Shown here one piece after another: positions 1 through 8,973 of a stretch of 64,000 nt of DNA. Each line of letters starts with the position of its first letter. The stretch's first letter is position 1. Source of the stretch: Methylotuvimicrobium buryatense 5G. GTDB taxonomy: Bacteria; Pseudomonadota; Gammaproteobacteria; Methylococcales; Methylomonadaceae. A program made the translations under genes and the position numbers. Where the stretch lies: assembly GCF_000341735.1 (NCBI RefSeq), contig NZ_KB455575.1, forward strand, positions 650,718 to 714,717. Reading direction: 5' to 3'. A model generated the notes under the pieces. It made no database searches. It had not been told where the DNA came from and worked only from the letters and a program-made list of their open reading frames with translations.

Positions 1-87
1 GCTTAACTTATCGACCCAGGATTTTTCCATTCATCCTTCGACAGGCTCAGGGCGAACGGAAAAATCCTTAACTTAATGGCAGTGATG
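1..87. repeat. dispersed repeat with inverted ends, copy 1
   Basis: This stretch is nearly identical to 44786-44870. It carries the inverted pair GGATTTTTCC / GGAAAAATCC around a core containing GACAGGCTCAGGGCGAACGG, and ends CTTAACTTAATGGCAGTGA. The two copies, 44 kb apart, differ at only a few bases, which fits a small non-autonomous palindromic element. The left edge is cut by the window. Confidence 0.8.
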
Positions 88-350
88 CTCTGCGTGGGAA
101 TGCTTGAGTACCGCTCCAGCTGTACGAGACGCTAGAGCGTCTCGGTCTTCATTCCCACGCTGGAGAGTCTGTGAAAGTATTGGTGAATACATCATAATAA
201 ATTTATTCACCATGAAGAACATGAAGGCAATGAAGGTAAAATCAATAATATAACTCTTTATGTTACTTCATGCTCTTCATGGTTATTTCGTAATCTTAAA
301 TACTTTTACAGCCTCTGGAGCGTGGGAGCGATAGGGGACGTGAATAATTA
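88..350. repeat. REP/BIME palindrome before ppk
   Basis: Intergenic sequence before ppk. Positions 88-167 form a composite palindrome: CTGCGTGGGAATGC, then a GAGACGCTAGAGCGTCTC hairpin, then CATTCCCACGCTGGAG. Related pieces recur at 313-345 and at 32645-32752, 35507-35612 and 50855-50945. AT-rich sequence with near-inverted motifs (CACCATGAAGAACATGAAG and CTTCATGCTCTTCATGG) lies between. I see no gene here. Confidence 0.75.
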
Positions 351-378
351 ACAATAATCTATTACGGAAATTAATAGT

Positions 379-2472
379 ATGGAAAAAGAAAACGAAATCG
401 GCGAGGCGATTAATCTCGATAGTTATGACCTGTATCTGAATCGCGAGCTTAGCCTGCTCGAATTCAATCAAAGAGTCCTCGCGCAAGCTAAGGATGCTCG
501 TGTACCGTTATTGGAACGGCTAAATTATTTATGCATTTCTTGCTCGAATCTCGATGAGTTTTTCGAAGTCCGGGTCGCGAGTCTTTTGCAAATGGCCGAA
601 ATGGACCCTAAGGCCATCGGCGTCGACGGTTTGTCGCCGCATGAACAGCTCGAAAGAATTTCAGCCAAGGCGCATGGTCTGGTCGAGGATCAGTATCGGG
701 TCTTAAATGACATCTTGTTGCCGGCCTTGGCAGAGGAAAATATTCATTTTATCCGGCGAACGGAATGGACCGCTAAACAGCTCAAATGGTTGGAGAATTA
801 CTTTAACGAAGAATTACTGCCGATTTTGACGCCGGTCGGATTGGATTCTGCCCACCCGTTTCCACGTATTCTCAACAAGAGTTTGAATTTCATCATTTCA
901 TTAACCGGCAAGGATGCCTTCGGCCGAAATAGCGGTCGGGCGGTTTTGCAAGCTCCACGAGCTTTGCCAAGGATCATTCAATTGCCGGCCGACGCGACCG
1001 GCAGCGGACCTCATGACTTTGTGTTTTTGTCGTCGATTATTCACGCCTTTGTCGATCAATTGTTCAATGGCATGAATGTCAAAGGCTGCTATCAGTTTCG
1101 GGTGACCCGAAATAGCGATTTTTTTGTCGATGACGATGCGATAGACGATTTGTTGCTTGCGGTCGAAGGCGAATTGGCTATGCGCAATTACGGCGATGAA
1201 GTCAGGCTTGAGATTGCTTCGAATTGTCCTGAAGAAACCGTCAATTTTTTGATGGCCCGTTTTGAATTGACACAGGATCGCTTGTATTTGGTCGATGGGC
1301 CGGTCAATTTGAATCGCTTGCAGGAAATCATTAATCATGTAGAAAGGCCCGAATTGAAATTTACGCCGTTTAAGCCGGCAGTACCGCCGCAGCTGGCTCG
1401 TAACAAAAACATTTTTGCCGCTATTGAAAAGCAAGACATTCTTTTGCATCACCCGTTCGAATCGTTTTTGCCGGTTGTTGAGTTTTTGAAGCAGGCCGCC
1501 GCCGATCCCGATGTCTTGGCGATCAAGCAAACGCTGTATCGTACCGGCGTGGATTCGCCGATTGTCAGCGCATTGGTAAAAGCCGCTAGGGCCGGTAAGG
1601 AAGTTACGGTAGTGATTGAGCTGCGCGCTCGGTTCGATGAAAAAGCCAATATTAATTTGGCTGCAAAGTTACAGGAAGCGGCCGTGCATGTCGTTTATGG
1701 GGTCGTGGGCTATAAAACACATGCCAAAATGTGTCTGGTGCTACGCAAAGAAGGTAAAAAATTGCGTAATTATGTGCATCTCGGTAGCGGTAATTATCAC
1801 CCGAAAACAGCGTTGCTTTACACCGATTACGGTTTGTTTTCATGCGACAAGGAACTTGGCGAGGACGTTCGCCGCGTCTTCGCTCAATTGACCAGTCTCG
1901 GTAAGGTGACCAAGCTGAATAAGCTATTGCAATCGCCTTTTACGCTGCATAGCGGTTTGATCGAGAAGATCGAACGTGAAATAGATCATGCTCAATCGGG
2001 AAAGCCGTCCGGAATCATTATTAAAGTTAACGCGATAGTCGAACAACAGTTGACCAAAGCCTTGTATCAGGCCTCGCAGGCCGGCGTCAAAATTAACTTG
2101 ATTGTCAGGGGTATTTGTTGCCTTAAACCGGGTATTCCAGGTGTTTCCGAAAACATTGTCGTCCGATCAATTATCGGCCGATTCCTTGAGCACACCCGTG
2201 TGTACGCGTTTGAAAACGACGGTAATCCGGAAATCTATGTTGCTAGCGCCGATATGATGGGGCGCAATATGTTCAAAAGAGTCGAGACCGGCTTTCCGAT
2301 AGAGAATAAACGATTACATCAACGGGTTAGGAGTGACTTAGAGTTATATTTAAAAGATAATTGTCAAGCGTGGCTCTTGCAGTCGGACGGACAATATGAG
2401 CAATTATCGCCGGGAGAAGGGGAAGAAACGATTCAAGCTCAATCGGAACTCTTGGCGTCTTTGCAAAATTAA
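379..2472 (+). CDS. ppk: Polyphosphate kinase 1
   Basis: Makes inorganic polyphosphate reversibly from the gamma-phosphate of ATP, in the cytoplasm. The 697-residue protein has the usual Ppk1 length and order: an N-terminal helical domain (LNRELSLLEFNQRVL near residue 14, SNLDEFFEVRVA near residue 57), a middle domain, and two phospholipase-D-like domains. The YKTHAKMCLV motif carries the likely autophosphorylated histidine, about residue 448. KQTLYRTGVDSPIV and the LGSGNYHPKTA stretch are also typical. The ATG at 379 follows repeat-rich sequence and is a plausible start. It stands alone; the next gene, folP, is convergent. Recognition is certain. Confidence 0.97.
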   Translation: MEKENEIGEAINLDSYDLYLNRELSLLEFNQRVLAQAKDARVPLLERLNYLCISCSNLDEFFEVRVASLLQMAEMDPKAIGVDGLSPHEQLERISAKAHGLVEDQYRVLNDILLPALAEENIHFIRRTEWTAKQLKWLENYFNEELLPILTPVGLDSAHPFPRILNKSLNFIISLTGKDAFGRNSGRAVLQAPRALPRIIQLPADATGSGPHDFVFLSSIIHAFVDQLFNGMNVKGCYQFRVTRNSDFFVDDDAIDDLLLAVEGELAMRNYGDEVRLEIASNCPEETVNFLMARFELTQDRLYLVDGPVNLNRLQEIINHVERPELKFTPFKPAVPPQLARNKNIFAAIEKQDILLHHPFESFLPVVEFLKQAAADPDVLAIKQTLYRTGVDSPIVSALVKAARAGKEVTVVIELRARFDEKANINLAAKLQEAAVHVVYGVVGYKTHAKMCLVLRKEGKKLRNYVHLGSGNYHPKTALLYTDYGLFSCDKELGEDVRRVFAQLTSLGKVTKLNKLLQSPFTLHSGLIEKIEREIDHAQSGKPSGIIIKVNAIVEQQLTKALYQASQAGVKINLIVRGICCLKPGIPGVSENIVVRSIIGRFLEHTRVYAFENDGNPEIYVASADMMGRNMFKRVETGFPIENKRLHQRVRSDLELYLKDNCQAWLLQSDGQYEQLSPGEGEETIQAQSELLASLQN

Positions 2473-2539
2473 GGCTGAGAGCTATTTCCGGCACGCTTCG
2501 GCGGCCTAAGAGATTGCTTGCCAAAGTCATAGATTGACA

Positions 2540-3376
2540 TCATGGCTCGATTGATAATCTCCGTTGTTTGATCGCCCAAGCGACATCGACCGCCTGCCTA
2601 TTTTCTTTGATATCGTGGACGCGGAATAGCTTGACGCCGGCCATGACGCCCAATGCCGTGGTGACGGCTGTGGCGGTGATCAATTCGGTAGGTTCGGCGA
2701 CATCCAAAATCGAACCCATGAAGCGCTTACGGCTAGTGCCCAGCAAAACCGGATAACCGCTTTCGACGAAGCGATCCAAGTGCGCCAATAAATCCAAATT
2801 GTCTTGTTTACGTTTACCGAAACCGATGCCGGGGTCGATCGCAATAGTGCTTCGATCAACGCCTTGTTCGATTGCTTGATTGATGCGCTGCATCAAATGA
2901 TTCAGCACTTCGCCTACGACGTCTTGGTACTGAGGCTTATCCTGCATCGTTTTGGGTGTGCCTTGTTTGTGCATCAAGATGATAGGAACCTGACGTTTTG
3001 CGGTCAGCTCAAAAATCATGGCGTCGTCTTCGCCGGCCGAAATATCGTTGATGATATTGGCGCCGGCCGACAGTGCCGCTTCGGCGACCAGGCTCTGTGT
3101 CGTATCGATGCTGATCAGTATATCCGAGGCAAGATGCTTCCGGATGGCTTCGATGACCGGCACGACGCGGTCGATTTGTTGCGCGGCGCTCACCGGGTCG
3201 GAGCCGGGGCGGGTCGATTCGCCGCCGATATCGATGATGTCGGCGCCTTCGGCGAGCATTTTACGGCATTGCTCCAATGCGTTATCAAGGCTGTAATGCC
3301 GCCCGCCGTCGGAAAAGCTGTCGGGCGTCACATTTAAGATGCCCATGATCAGCGGTTTTTCTATCGTGTTAAACAT
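2540..3376 (-). CDS. folP: Dihydropteroate synthase
   Basis: Joins p-aminobenzoate to 6-hydroxymethyl-dihydropterin diphosphate in folate synthesis. At 278 residues it has normal FolP length. The two family signatures are present: MGILNVTPDSFSDGG at residues 11-25 and DIIDIGGESTRPGS near residue 46. KQDNLDLLAHL and the C-terminal FRVHDIKENRQAVDVA segment (pterin-loop His) follow. It is read on the minus strand, divergent from the H4MPT cluster starting at 3456, with about 80 bp between the two starts. The neighbourhood is striking because a second, distant DHPS-fold protein lies at 3998-5386. Confidence 0.96.
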   Translation of the reverse strand: MFNTIEKPLIMGILNVTPDSFSDGGRHYSLDNALEQCRKMLAEGADIIDIGGESTRPGSDPVSAAQQIDRVVPVIEAIRKHLASDILISIDTTQSLVAEAALSAGANIINDISAGEDDAMIFELTAKRQVPIILMHKQGTPKTMQDKPQYQDVVGEVLNHLMQRINQAIEQGVDRSTIAIDPGIGFGKRKQDNLDLLAHLDRFVESGYPVLLGTSRKRFMGSILDVAEPTELITATAVTTALGVMAGVKLFRVHDIKENRQAVDVAWAIKQRRLSIEP

Positions 3377-3420
3377 AAATAAAATTTCGGCTGTATTCGA
3401 AGTGGCCTTTGAGGATCGGG

Positions 3421-3426
3421 TATAAT
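3421..3426 (+). promoter_or_regulatory. Possible -10 box for the H4MPT cluster
   Basis: A perfect TATAAT lies 30 bp before the ATG at 3456, in the gap between divergent folP and the flavoprotein gene. I do not see a good -35 at the usual distance, so this is a weak call. Confidence 0.4.
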
Positions 3427-3455
3427 AGCGGACTATTTAAATTTTGATCGAATAA

Positions 3456-4001
3456 ATGGATAAACCGCGTTTAGCTTGGGCTGTCACTGGCTCCGGGCAT
3501 TATATCGAAGAATGCCTGGAATTTTTGATGACATTGGACAGTGTCGACCTTTACCTGAGCCAAGCCGGCGAGGAGGTTTTAAAGATGTACGGCATCAAAC
3601 TCGACGAGGTTCGCGACAGAATGCCGGTTTTTCGCGATAAGGCTGCTTCGTCGCCGCCGGTTGGCCGCTTTTATACCGGCTATTATCATAGCTTCGTGAT
3701 GGCGCCGACGACCTCGAACACCGTAGCCAAATGCATATTGGGCATTGCCGACTCGCTGGTGACTAATCTTTATTCTCAGGCCGGAAAATGCCGCGTCCCC
3801 AGCATCGTCTATCCGTGCGATATCGCGCCAGAAATGGAAACCACCGCGCCGGGCGGTAAGAAGGTCATGGTATATCCGCGTCCGGTCGATCTGGATGCGA
3901 CCGATAAACTCCGCGTCTTCCCTTATACACAAGTCGTCGAAAGCGTCGACGAATTGATCGAGGCGGTCAATCGGCGCCTGAAATCATTGGGTGTGGCATG
4001 A
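3456..4001 (+). CDS. DmrB-like flavoprotein, dihydromethanopterin reductase family
   Basis: A 181-residue flavodoxin-like flavoprotein. It begins with a Rossmann-type strand (LAWAVTGSGHYIEECLEFL), has a central APTTSNTVAKCILGIADSL segment as in flavin-dependent decarboxylase/archaeoflavoprotein folds, and YPCDIAPE near residue 120. Members found with H4MPT genes in methylotrophs are assigned to reduction of dihydromethanopterin to tetrahydromethanopterin; that role is inferred from family and context here. It overlaps the start of the next gene by 4 bp (ATGA), so the genes are translationally coupled. Alternative: an archaeoflavoprotein-type electron carrier. Confidence 0.8.
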   Translation: MDKPRLAWAVTGSGHYIEECLEFLMTLDSVDLYLSQAGEEVLKMYGIKLDEVRDRMPVFRDKAASSPPVGRFYTGYYHSFVMAPTTSNTVAKCILGIADSLVTNLYSQAGKCRVPSIVYPCDIAPEMETTAPGGKKVMVYPRPVDLDATDKLRVFPYTQVVESVDELIEAVNRRLKSLGVA

Positions 4002-5386
4002 GCGAGCACATCTTGTTTTTGACCGGAAAATTGGCCGAAAAACAATTACACCAGATTCTGGAAAAAATGCAGCCGGAGTTTACCTATACGGTGCATCAGT
4101 TGGGTATTAAAGTTGCCGCGTTGATGACCACGGACATGATTTGCCGTCGGTTAAAGGAAACCTATCAAGCCGACCGAATGATTCTGCCCGGACGATGTCG
4201 GGGCGATTTGGACAAGGTGATACAACAATTCGGTTTACCGGTCGAGCGTGGCCCCGATGAGTTAAAAGACTTACCTTTATTTTTCGGCAAGGAAGCGCAC
4301 AAGCCCGACCTCAGCGACTATCGCGTTAAAATATTTGCCGAAATTGTCGATGCGCCGAATGTTTCTGTCGATGAGGTCGTCGAGCGAGCTCATTATTACC
4401 GGCGTCACGGCGCCGATGTGATCGATATCGGCTGTTTGCCGGGAACGCCGTTTCCGCACATGGAAGCCATTATTCGAGCCTTAAAACAAGAAGGCTTTAC
4501 GGTCAGCATCGATTCGCTCGAAGCCGACGACTTGCTCAGAGGCGGCAAGGCCGGCGCCGATTTCATGTTGAGCCTGCACGAAGGAACGCTCTGGGTCGCC
4601 GATGAAGTCGAAACGACGCCGATTCTGATTCCGGAAATACATGAAGACTTGGCGTCGCTCGATCGTGCGATCGAAGCCATGCAGGCTAAAAACCGCCCAT
4701 TCCTGGTCGACCCTATTTTGGACCCGTTGCATTACGGTTTTACGCAATCGGTGGTGCGTTATCATCAGGTACGGCAAAAATATCCCGATATCGAGATCAT
4801 GATGGGCGTCGGTAATATCACCGAATTGACGCATGCCGATACGGTCGGCATGAACGCGCTGTTATTGGGTATTTGCTCGGAGCTCGAGATCAATGCAATT
4901 CTCGCGACCGAAGTCAGCAAACATGCTTGCCGGGCGGTCAAGGAAGCCGATTTGGCGCGGCGTATCATGCATGCCGCGAAACAAAACAACATGTTACCCA
5001 AGCATATCGATTCGGGTTTGATGGCGCTGCACGAAACCGCGCCATTTCCCTATACGCTCGATGAAATCAAAGAACTGGCCGGCGAGATCACCGACCCGAG
5101 CTACCGTATTCAAACCAGCACCGAAGGGCTGCATATTTTTAACCGAGACGGTTTTCATTCGGCGACCGACCCGTTCGATTTATATCCGAAACTCGGCGTC
5201 GAAAACGACGGCGGTCACGCCTTTTATTTAGGCGTCGAACTGGCGCGCGCCGAAATTTCCTGGCAACTCGGCAAACGCTTCAATCAAGACGAGGCCTTGA
5301 GTTGGGGCTGCGCAACTGATCTAACCGAGTCGACAGTCGATTTGCACAGCTTTAAACCGGCCGGCACGACGCTAAAGAAAAATTAA
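3998..5386 (+). CDS. DUF6513 dihydropteroate-synthase-like protein of the H4MPT cluster
   Basis: A 462-residue protein with an N-terminal domain of about 130 residues (HILFLTGKLAEKQLHQILEKM at the start) and a C-terminal pterin-binding TIM-barrel like DHPS (GADVIDIGCLPGTPFPHM near residue 140, GFTVSIDSLEADDL, PFLVDPILDPLHYGF, IMMGVGNITEL). This architecture is typical of proteins encoded with methanopterin biosynthesis genes in methylotrophs and archaea. The exact reaction is not known to me; a step in assembling the pterin-arylamine part of H4MPT is inferred. It starts inside the stop of the flavoprotein gene and is 4 bp from the next gene, so it belongs to one operon. Confidence 0.85.
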   Translation: MSEHILFLTGKLAEKQLHQILEKMQPEFTYTVHQLGIKVAALMTTDMICRRLKETYQADRMILPGRCRGDLDKVIQQFGLPVERGPDELKDLPLFFGKEAHKPDLSDYRVKIFAEIVDAPNVSVDEVVERAHYYRRHGADVIDIGCLPGTPFPHMEAIIRALKQEGFTVSIDSLEADDLLRGGKAGADFMLSLHEGTLWVADEVETTPILIPEIHEDLASLDRAIEAMQAKNRPFLVDPILDPLHYGFTQSVVRYHQVRQKYPDIEIMMGVGNITELTHADTVGMNALLLGICSELEINAILATEVSKHACRAVKEADLARRIMHAAKQNNMLPKHIDSGLMALHETAPFPYTLDEIKELAGEITDPSYRIQTSTEGLHIFNRDGFHSATDPFDLYPKLGVENDGGHAFYLGVELARAEISWQLGKRFNQDEALSWGCATDLTESTVDLHSFKPAGTTLKKN

Positions 5387-5390
5387 ACCG

Positions 5391-5954
5391 ATGATTTTAG
5401 AAACGATAGTCACCACACAAAACCAGCAAGGCAGGGCGCATATTGCACCAATGGGTATTCATCGGCACGATGATGAATTGATCATTTTGCCGTTTCGCCC
5501 GTCGACCACGCTCGACAATCTCATGACGAGCGGTCATGCTGTGATTAATTATTGCGACGATGTCAGGGTGTTTGCCGGCTGTTTGACGGGGCGGCGTGAC
5601 TGGCCTTTGATCGAGGCCGACAAGATTCCCGGTAAGGTCTTGGCATGCGCATTGGCGCATAGCGAAGTCGAAGTGGTCCGTGTCGAAGAAGACCCGATTC
5701 GGCCGAAACTGTTTTGCAAAATTATTCATACCGTCAACCATGCGCCGTTCATGGGTTTCAACCGGGCCCAGTATTCGGTCTTGGAAGCGGCGATTTTGGT
5801 CAGTCGGCTGGGTATGTTGCCGCAAGAAAAAATCGATGCGGAATTGGACTATCTTAAAATCGGCCTCGAAAAAACTGCAAGCCCGAGGGAGCTTAAGGCG
5901 TGGTCTTGGTTAATGGCGGTCATCGAAGAGCACAAACGAGAGAAAAACGCATGA
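5391..5954 (+). CDS. DUF447 family protein
   Basis: A 187-residue protein with a split-barrel FMN-binding look (HIAPMGIHRHDDELIILPFRPSTTLDNL, then AVINYCDDVRVFAGCLTGRRDW). DUF447 proteins accompany H4MPT genes in methylotrophs and methanogens; the biochemical role is unassigned, so only a cofactor-related role is inferred. Five bases separate it from the previous gene, and its TGA overlaps the ATG of the next (ATGA at 5951), so it is the third gene of the cluster. Confidence 0.8.
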   Translation: MILETIVTTQNQQGRAHIAPMGIHRHDDELIILPFRPSTTLDNLMTSGHAVINYCDDVRVFAGCLTGRRDWPLIEADKIPGKVLACALAHSEVEVVRVEEDPIRPKLFCKIIHTVNHAPFMGFNRAQYSVLEAAILVSRLGMLPQEKIDAELDYLKIGLEKTASPRELKAWSWLMAVIEEHKREKNA

Positions 5955-6631
5955 CAGGGATGCTCGCGAGTGTCAGCAGGCTCGATGAAGCGCTGAGGAT
6001 CTTGAATTTCGAAGTCGATATCATTGACTTGAAGCAGCCTTCTCAAGGCGCGTTGGGGGCGCTGGATACCATGACGGTTGCACGTATCGTCAAGGCAATC
6101 AATGGGCAATGCCCAATTAGCGCGACGGTCGGCGATTTGCCGATGATTCCGGAAGTCATCGTGAGCGCGGTAATGGATATGGCGGCGACCGGCGTCGATT
6201 ATATCAAGATCGGTTTTTTTCCCGGCGGCGATTGGCAAGGCACGCTGGATGCATTGGCGCCCTTGGCTCAAGCCGGCCTAGCATTAATCGGAGTATTGTT
6301 TGCCGATAACGAACCCGAATTACATACCGTAGCCGCTTTCAAAAAAGCCGGTTTCAAGGGTGTAATGTTGGATACGATGGACAAAAGTTCGGGTTCGTTG
6401 CCTCATGTCTTGCCTGATGATGCGATTGTGGAATTTGTGTCTAAATGTAATGAACTCAACCTGTTATGCGGTCTTGCCGGGTCGCTAAGGGCCGTGGATA
6501 TACCTAATTTGTTACGCCGTAAACCCGATTATTTAGGTTTTCGAGGCGCTTTGTGTCGGCGGCACGATAGAACCTCGCATTTGGATGATGATGCGATACT
6601 TGCGGTTAAAAAAGCGTTTTTACAGGGTTAG
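5951..6631 (+). CDS. mfnB: (5-formylfuran-3-yl)methyl phosphate synthase
   Basis: A 226-residue DUF556 protein. MfnB condenses two glyceraldehyde-3-phosphate molecules to the furan precursor of methanofuran. The motif DIIDLKQPSQGALGAL near residue 20 matches the family's lysine-bearing strand, and YIKIGFFPGG, FKGVMLDTMDKSSGSL and LAGSLR follow as in a TIM barrel. I chose the ATG at 5951 because it overlaps the DUF447 stop; the frame is open further upstream but that part lies inside the previous gene. Together with the H4MPT genes this implies the H4MPT/methanofuran formaldehyde oxidation route used by methylotrophs. Confidence 0.88.
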   Translation: MTGMLASVSRLDEALRILNFEVDIIDLKQPSQGALGALDTMTVARIVKAINGQCPISATVGDLPMIPEVIVSAVMDMAATGVDYIKIGFFPGGDWQGTLDALAPLAQAGLALIGVLFADNEPELHTVAAFKKAGFKGVMLDTMDKSSGSLPHVLPDDAIVEFVSKCNELNLLCGLAGSLRAVDIPNLLRRKPDYLGFRGALCRRHDRTSHLDDDAILAVKKAFLQG

Positions 6632-6659
6632 GCGGAAGTGGGTAGGTCGAGCGTAAATC

Positions 6660-7889
6660 ATGAAAAGTAAAATGCCGATCACCACAAAAATTTTGATTGC
6701 GATGTGCTTGGGGTTATTGGCAGGAAGCGCGATCAATGCGTTCGGACATGACAATGGGGCGATTCGGGAATATCTGGTCGACGGCTTGTTTCATGTGGTC
6801 GGCGCTTCGTTTATCAATGCCTTGAAAATGCTGGTCGTGCCGTTGGTCAGCTTTTCTCTGATTTGCGGCGTATGCGGCATAGGCGATATCGCCGCGCTAG
6901 GTCGTATCGGCATTAAAGCCTTTGGTTTGTATTTGTTGACGACCTGCCTTGCGATTGCCTTGGCCTTGTTGCTTGCCGTTTCGGTCGGGCCCGGGCGCGA
7001 TTTTGAACGTAGCGGCGAAGTTGCCGAATTTAGTGCGCCCGAAGCGCCCGGTTTGGCCGAAGTGCTGATCGGGATCGTGCCGAGCAATCCGGTTAATGCG
7101 TTCGCCGAAGGCAATATGCTGCAGATCATTTTTTTTGTGATTCTTTTTGCGATCGCGATGATGATGACCGGTGAAATCGGTTTGCAATTGTTGAGAACCG
7201 CCGAGCAGTTGAACGAAGTCATGATGAAACTCGTGATGCTGGTCATGGAATTTGCGCCGATCGGTGTTTTTTGTTTAATCGCAAAGAGTTTTTCCGAACA
7301 GGGTATTGGTTTAATAGTACCGATGTTCGGTTATTTTTCGGTGGTTATCGCCAGTTTGTTTCTCCATACTTGGGTGACGTTGTGTTTGCTGTTATGGTTG
7401 ATGACGCGGATGAACCCATGGGAATTCATGAAAAAAATGCGTCCGGTGCATATTTTCGCCTTCAGTACGGCCAGTTCCAATGCGACGATTCCTGTCAATT
7501 TACGCGTCGTCGAACACGATTTGGGCGTGCCGAACTCGACCGCGGCATTTACGATCCCGCTCGGCGCGACGATCAACATGGACGGCACCGCGATCATGCA
7601 AGGCGTCGCGACAGTCTTTATCGCCAATGTCTACGGGATCGAATTAGGTTTGATGCAATATTTAACCGTGATCGGCATGTCGATATTGGCGTCGATCGGC
7701 ACGGCCGGCGTGCCCGGCGTCGGATTGATCATGCTGGCGATGGTATTCAACCAAGTCGGGTTGCCGGTCGAAGGCATTGCTTTGATTTTAGGCGTGGACC
7801 GGCTTTTGGACATGCTTCGAACGGTCGTGAACGTGACCGGCGATGCGGTCGTGACTTGTATCGTGGCAAAGGGAGAGTGTCGGCGCTAG
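6660..7889 (+). CDS. Dicarboxylate/amino acid:cation symporter
   Basis: A 409-residue inner-membrane carrier of the DAACS (glutamate/dicarboxylate:Na+/H+) family, with about eight hydrophobic segments. The diagnostic re-entrant loop motifs are visible: the serine-rich FSTASSNATIPVN and the NMDGTAIMQGVATVFIA segment, followed by GTAGVPGVGLIML and GVDRLLDMLRTVVNVTGDA. It lies 28 bp after mfnB on the same strand and could be cotranscribed, although no metabolic link is obvious. The substrate cannot be told from sequence; aspartate, glutamate or C4-dicarboxylates are the usual choices. Confidence 0.92.
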   Translation: MKSKMPITTKILIAMCLGLLAGSAINAFGHDNGAIREYLVDGLFHVVGASFINALKMLVVPLVSFSLICGVCGIGDIAALGRIGIKAFGLYLLTTCLAIALALLLAVSVGPGRDFERSGEVAEFSAPEAPGLAEVLIGIVPSNPVNAFAEGNMLQIIFFVILFAIAMMMTGEIGLQLLRTAEQLNEVMMKLVMLVMEFAPIGVFCLIAKSFSEQGIGLIVPMFGYFSVVIASLFLHTWVTLCLLLWLMTRMNPWEFMKKMRPVHIFAFSTASSNATIPVNLRVVEHDLGVPNSTAAFTIPLGATINMDGTAIMQGVATVFIANVYGIELGLMQYLTVIGMSILASIGTAGVPGVGLIMLAMVFNQVGLPVEGIALILGVDRLLDMLRTVVNVTGDAVVTCIVAKGECRR

Positions 7890-8048
7890 GTGGCATCCTA
7901 GTCGAACATGTCGCGAGTCTTCAGGAAATTAGACGCTTTTTCGATAAGATTTCGGAGTAATAATCCAGCGTCTCCAAGCTTAGACGCTACAGCAGTTAAT
8001 TCCGCACGGTTGTTAATTTTAAAAGATAGGATTTGTTTATTTGCTTGT

Positions 8049-8054
8049 TATAAT
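8049..8054 (+). promoter_or_regulatory. Possible -10 box before dapA
   Basis: TATAAT in the 208-bp gap between the symporter gene and dapA, 44 bp before the dapA ATG. No convincing -35 was found. The rest of the gap is AT-rich without a gene. Confidence 0.35.
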
Positions 8055-8097
8055 GCTCGGTATTTTTACAATTGCTTAACAGGTTCGAGAGATTGGG

Positions 8098-8973
8098 ATG
8101 ATTCAAGGCAGTATCGTAGCGCTGGTTACACCGATGACGGAAAACGGTTCGATTGACAAGGATAGCTTAAAAAAATTGGTCGAATTCCATATAGATCAAG
8201 GTACGGATTCGATTGTCGCAGTCGGTACGACAGGCGAGTCGGCAACACTCGATGAAGACGAGCATTGCGATTTCATTCAATCGGTGGTCGATTATGCCGG
8301 CGGCAGAATTCCTATCATTGCCGGGACCGGTGCCAATTCGACGACAGAAGCGATCGAATTAACGAATAGAGCAAAAGAGGCCGGTGCCGATGCGTGTCTT
8401 TTGGTGACGCCTTACTACAACAAGCCGACACAGGAAGGTTTGTATCTACATTTTAAAGCCGTTGCCGAGGCGGTCGATATTCCGCAGATTCTCTATAACG
8501 TCCCGGGACGCACGGCTTGCGATATGCTGCCGGAAACGGTGGCGCGCTTGTCTGTTATCGATAATATAGTAGGTATCAAAGAGGCTACCGGTAAATTAGA
8601 GAGAGTCAAGCGGTTACGCGACTTATGCGGCGACACCTTTGCGCTGTATACCGGTGATGATGCGACAAGCTGCGAGTTTTGTTTACTAGGCGGTAATGGC
8701 ACGATTACTGTGACCGGCAATGTTGCGCCGAGATTGGTCCATGAAATGATAACCGCCGCGATCGATGGCGATCGGGAGACCGCCCTGGCCATCGATGCAA
8801 AACTAACCGGATTGCACAAACAGTTGTTCATTCAATCGAATCCGATACCGGTCAAATGGGCACTGATGGAAATGGGTTTGATTCAAAAAGGTATCCGTTT
8901 GCCGTTAACTTGGCTGACCGAAGATTGTTATGACGCAGTGCGCGGTGCCATGCGTCAAGCGGAGTTACTTTGA
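8098..8973 (+). CDS. dapA: 4-hydroxy-tetrahydrodipicolinate synthase
   Basis: Condenses pyruvate with aspartate semialdehyde, the first step of the lysine/diaminopimelate branch. It is 291 residues, the usual length. Visible family motifs: [10 protein letters not shown] at the N-terminus, [15 protein letters not shown] (substrate-binding TTGE) around residue 43, [14 protein letters not shown] with the conserved tyrosine, [10 protein letters not shown], and GIKEATGKL containing the Schiff-base lysine near residue 161. The TGA overlaps the TTG start of bamC, the order seen in Escherichia coli, where the bamC gene (dapX/nlpB) follows dapA. Confidence 0.97.
   Translation: MIQGSIVALVTPMTENGSIDKDSLKKLVEFHIDQGTDSIVAVGTTGESATLDEDEHCDFIQSVVDYAGGRIPIIAGTGANSTTEAIELTNRAKEAGADACLLVTPYYNKPTQEGLYLHFKAVAEAVDIPQILYNVPGRTACDMLPETVARLSVIDNIVGIKEATGKLERVKRLRDLCGDTFALYTGDDATSCEFCLLGGNGTITVTGNVAPRLVHEMITAAIDGDRETALAIDAKLTGLHKQLFIQSNPIPVKWALMEMGLIQKGIRLPLTWLTEDCYDAVRGAMRQAELL

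Noticed and set aside
901-1530. Long open frame opposite ppk
   Set aside because: It lies wholly inside ppk on the other strand and has no recognisable motifs; the low stop frequency follows from codon use of the real gene.
7271-7960. 229-codon frame inside the symporter gene
   Set aside because: Overlaps the symporter in another frame and is rich in Arg/Asp, as expected for a shadow.
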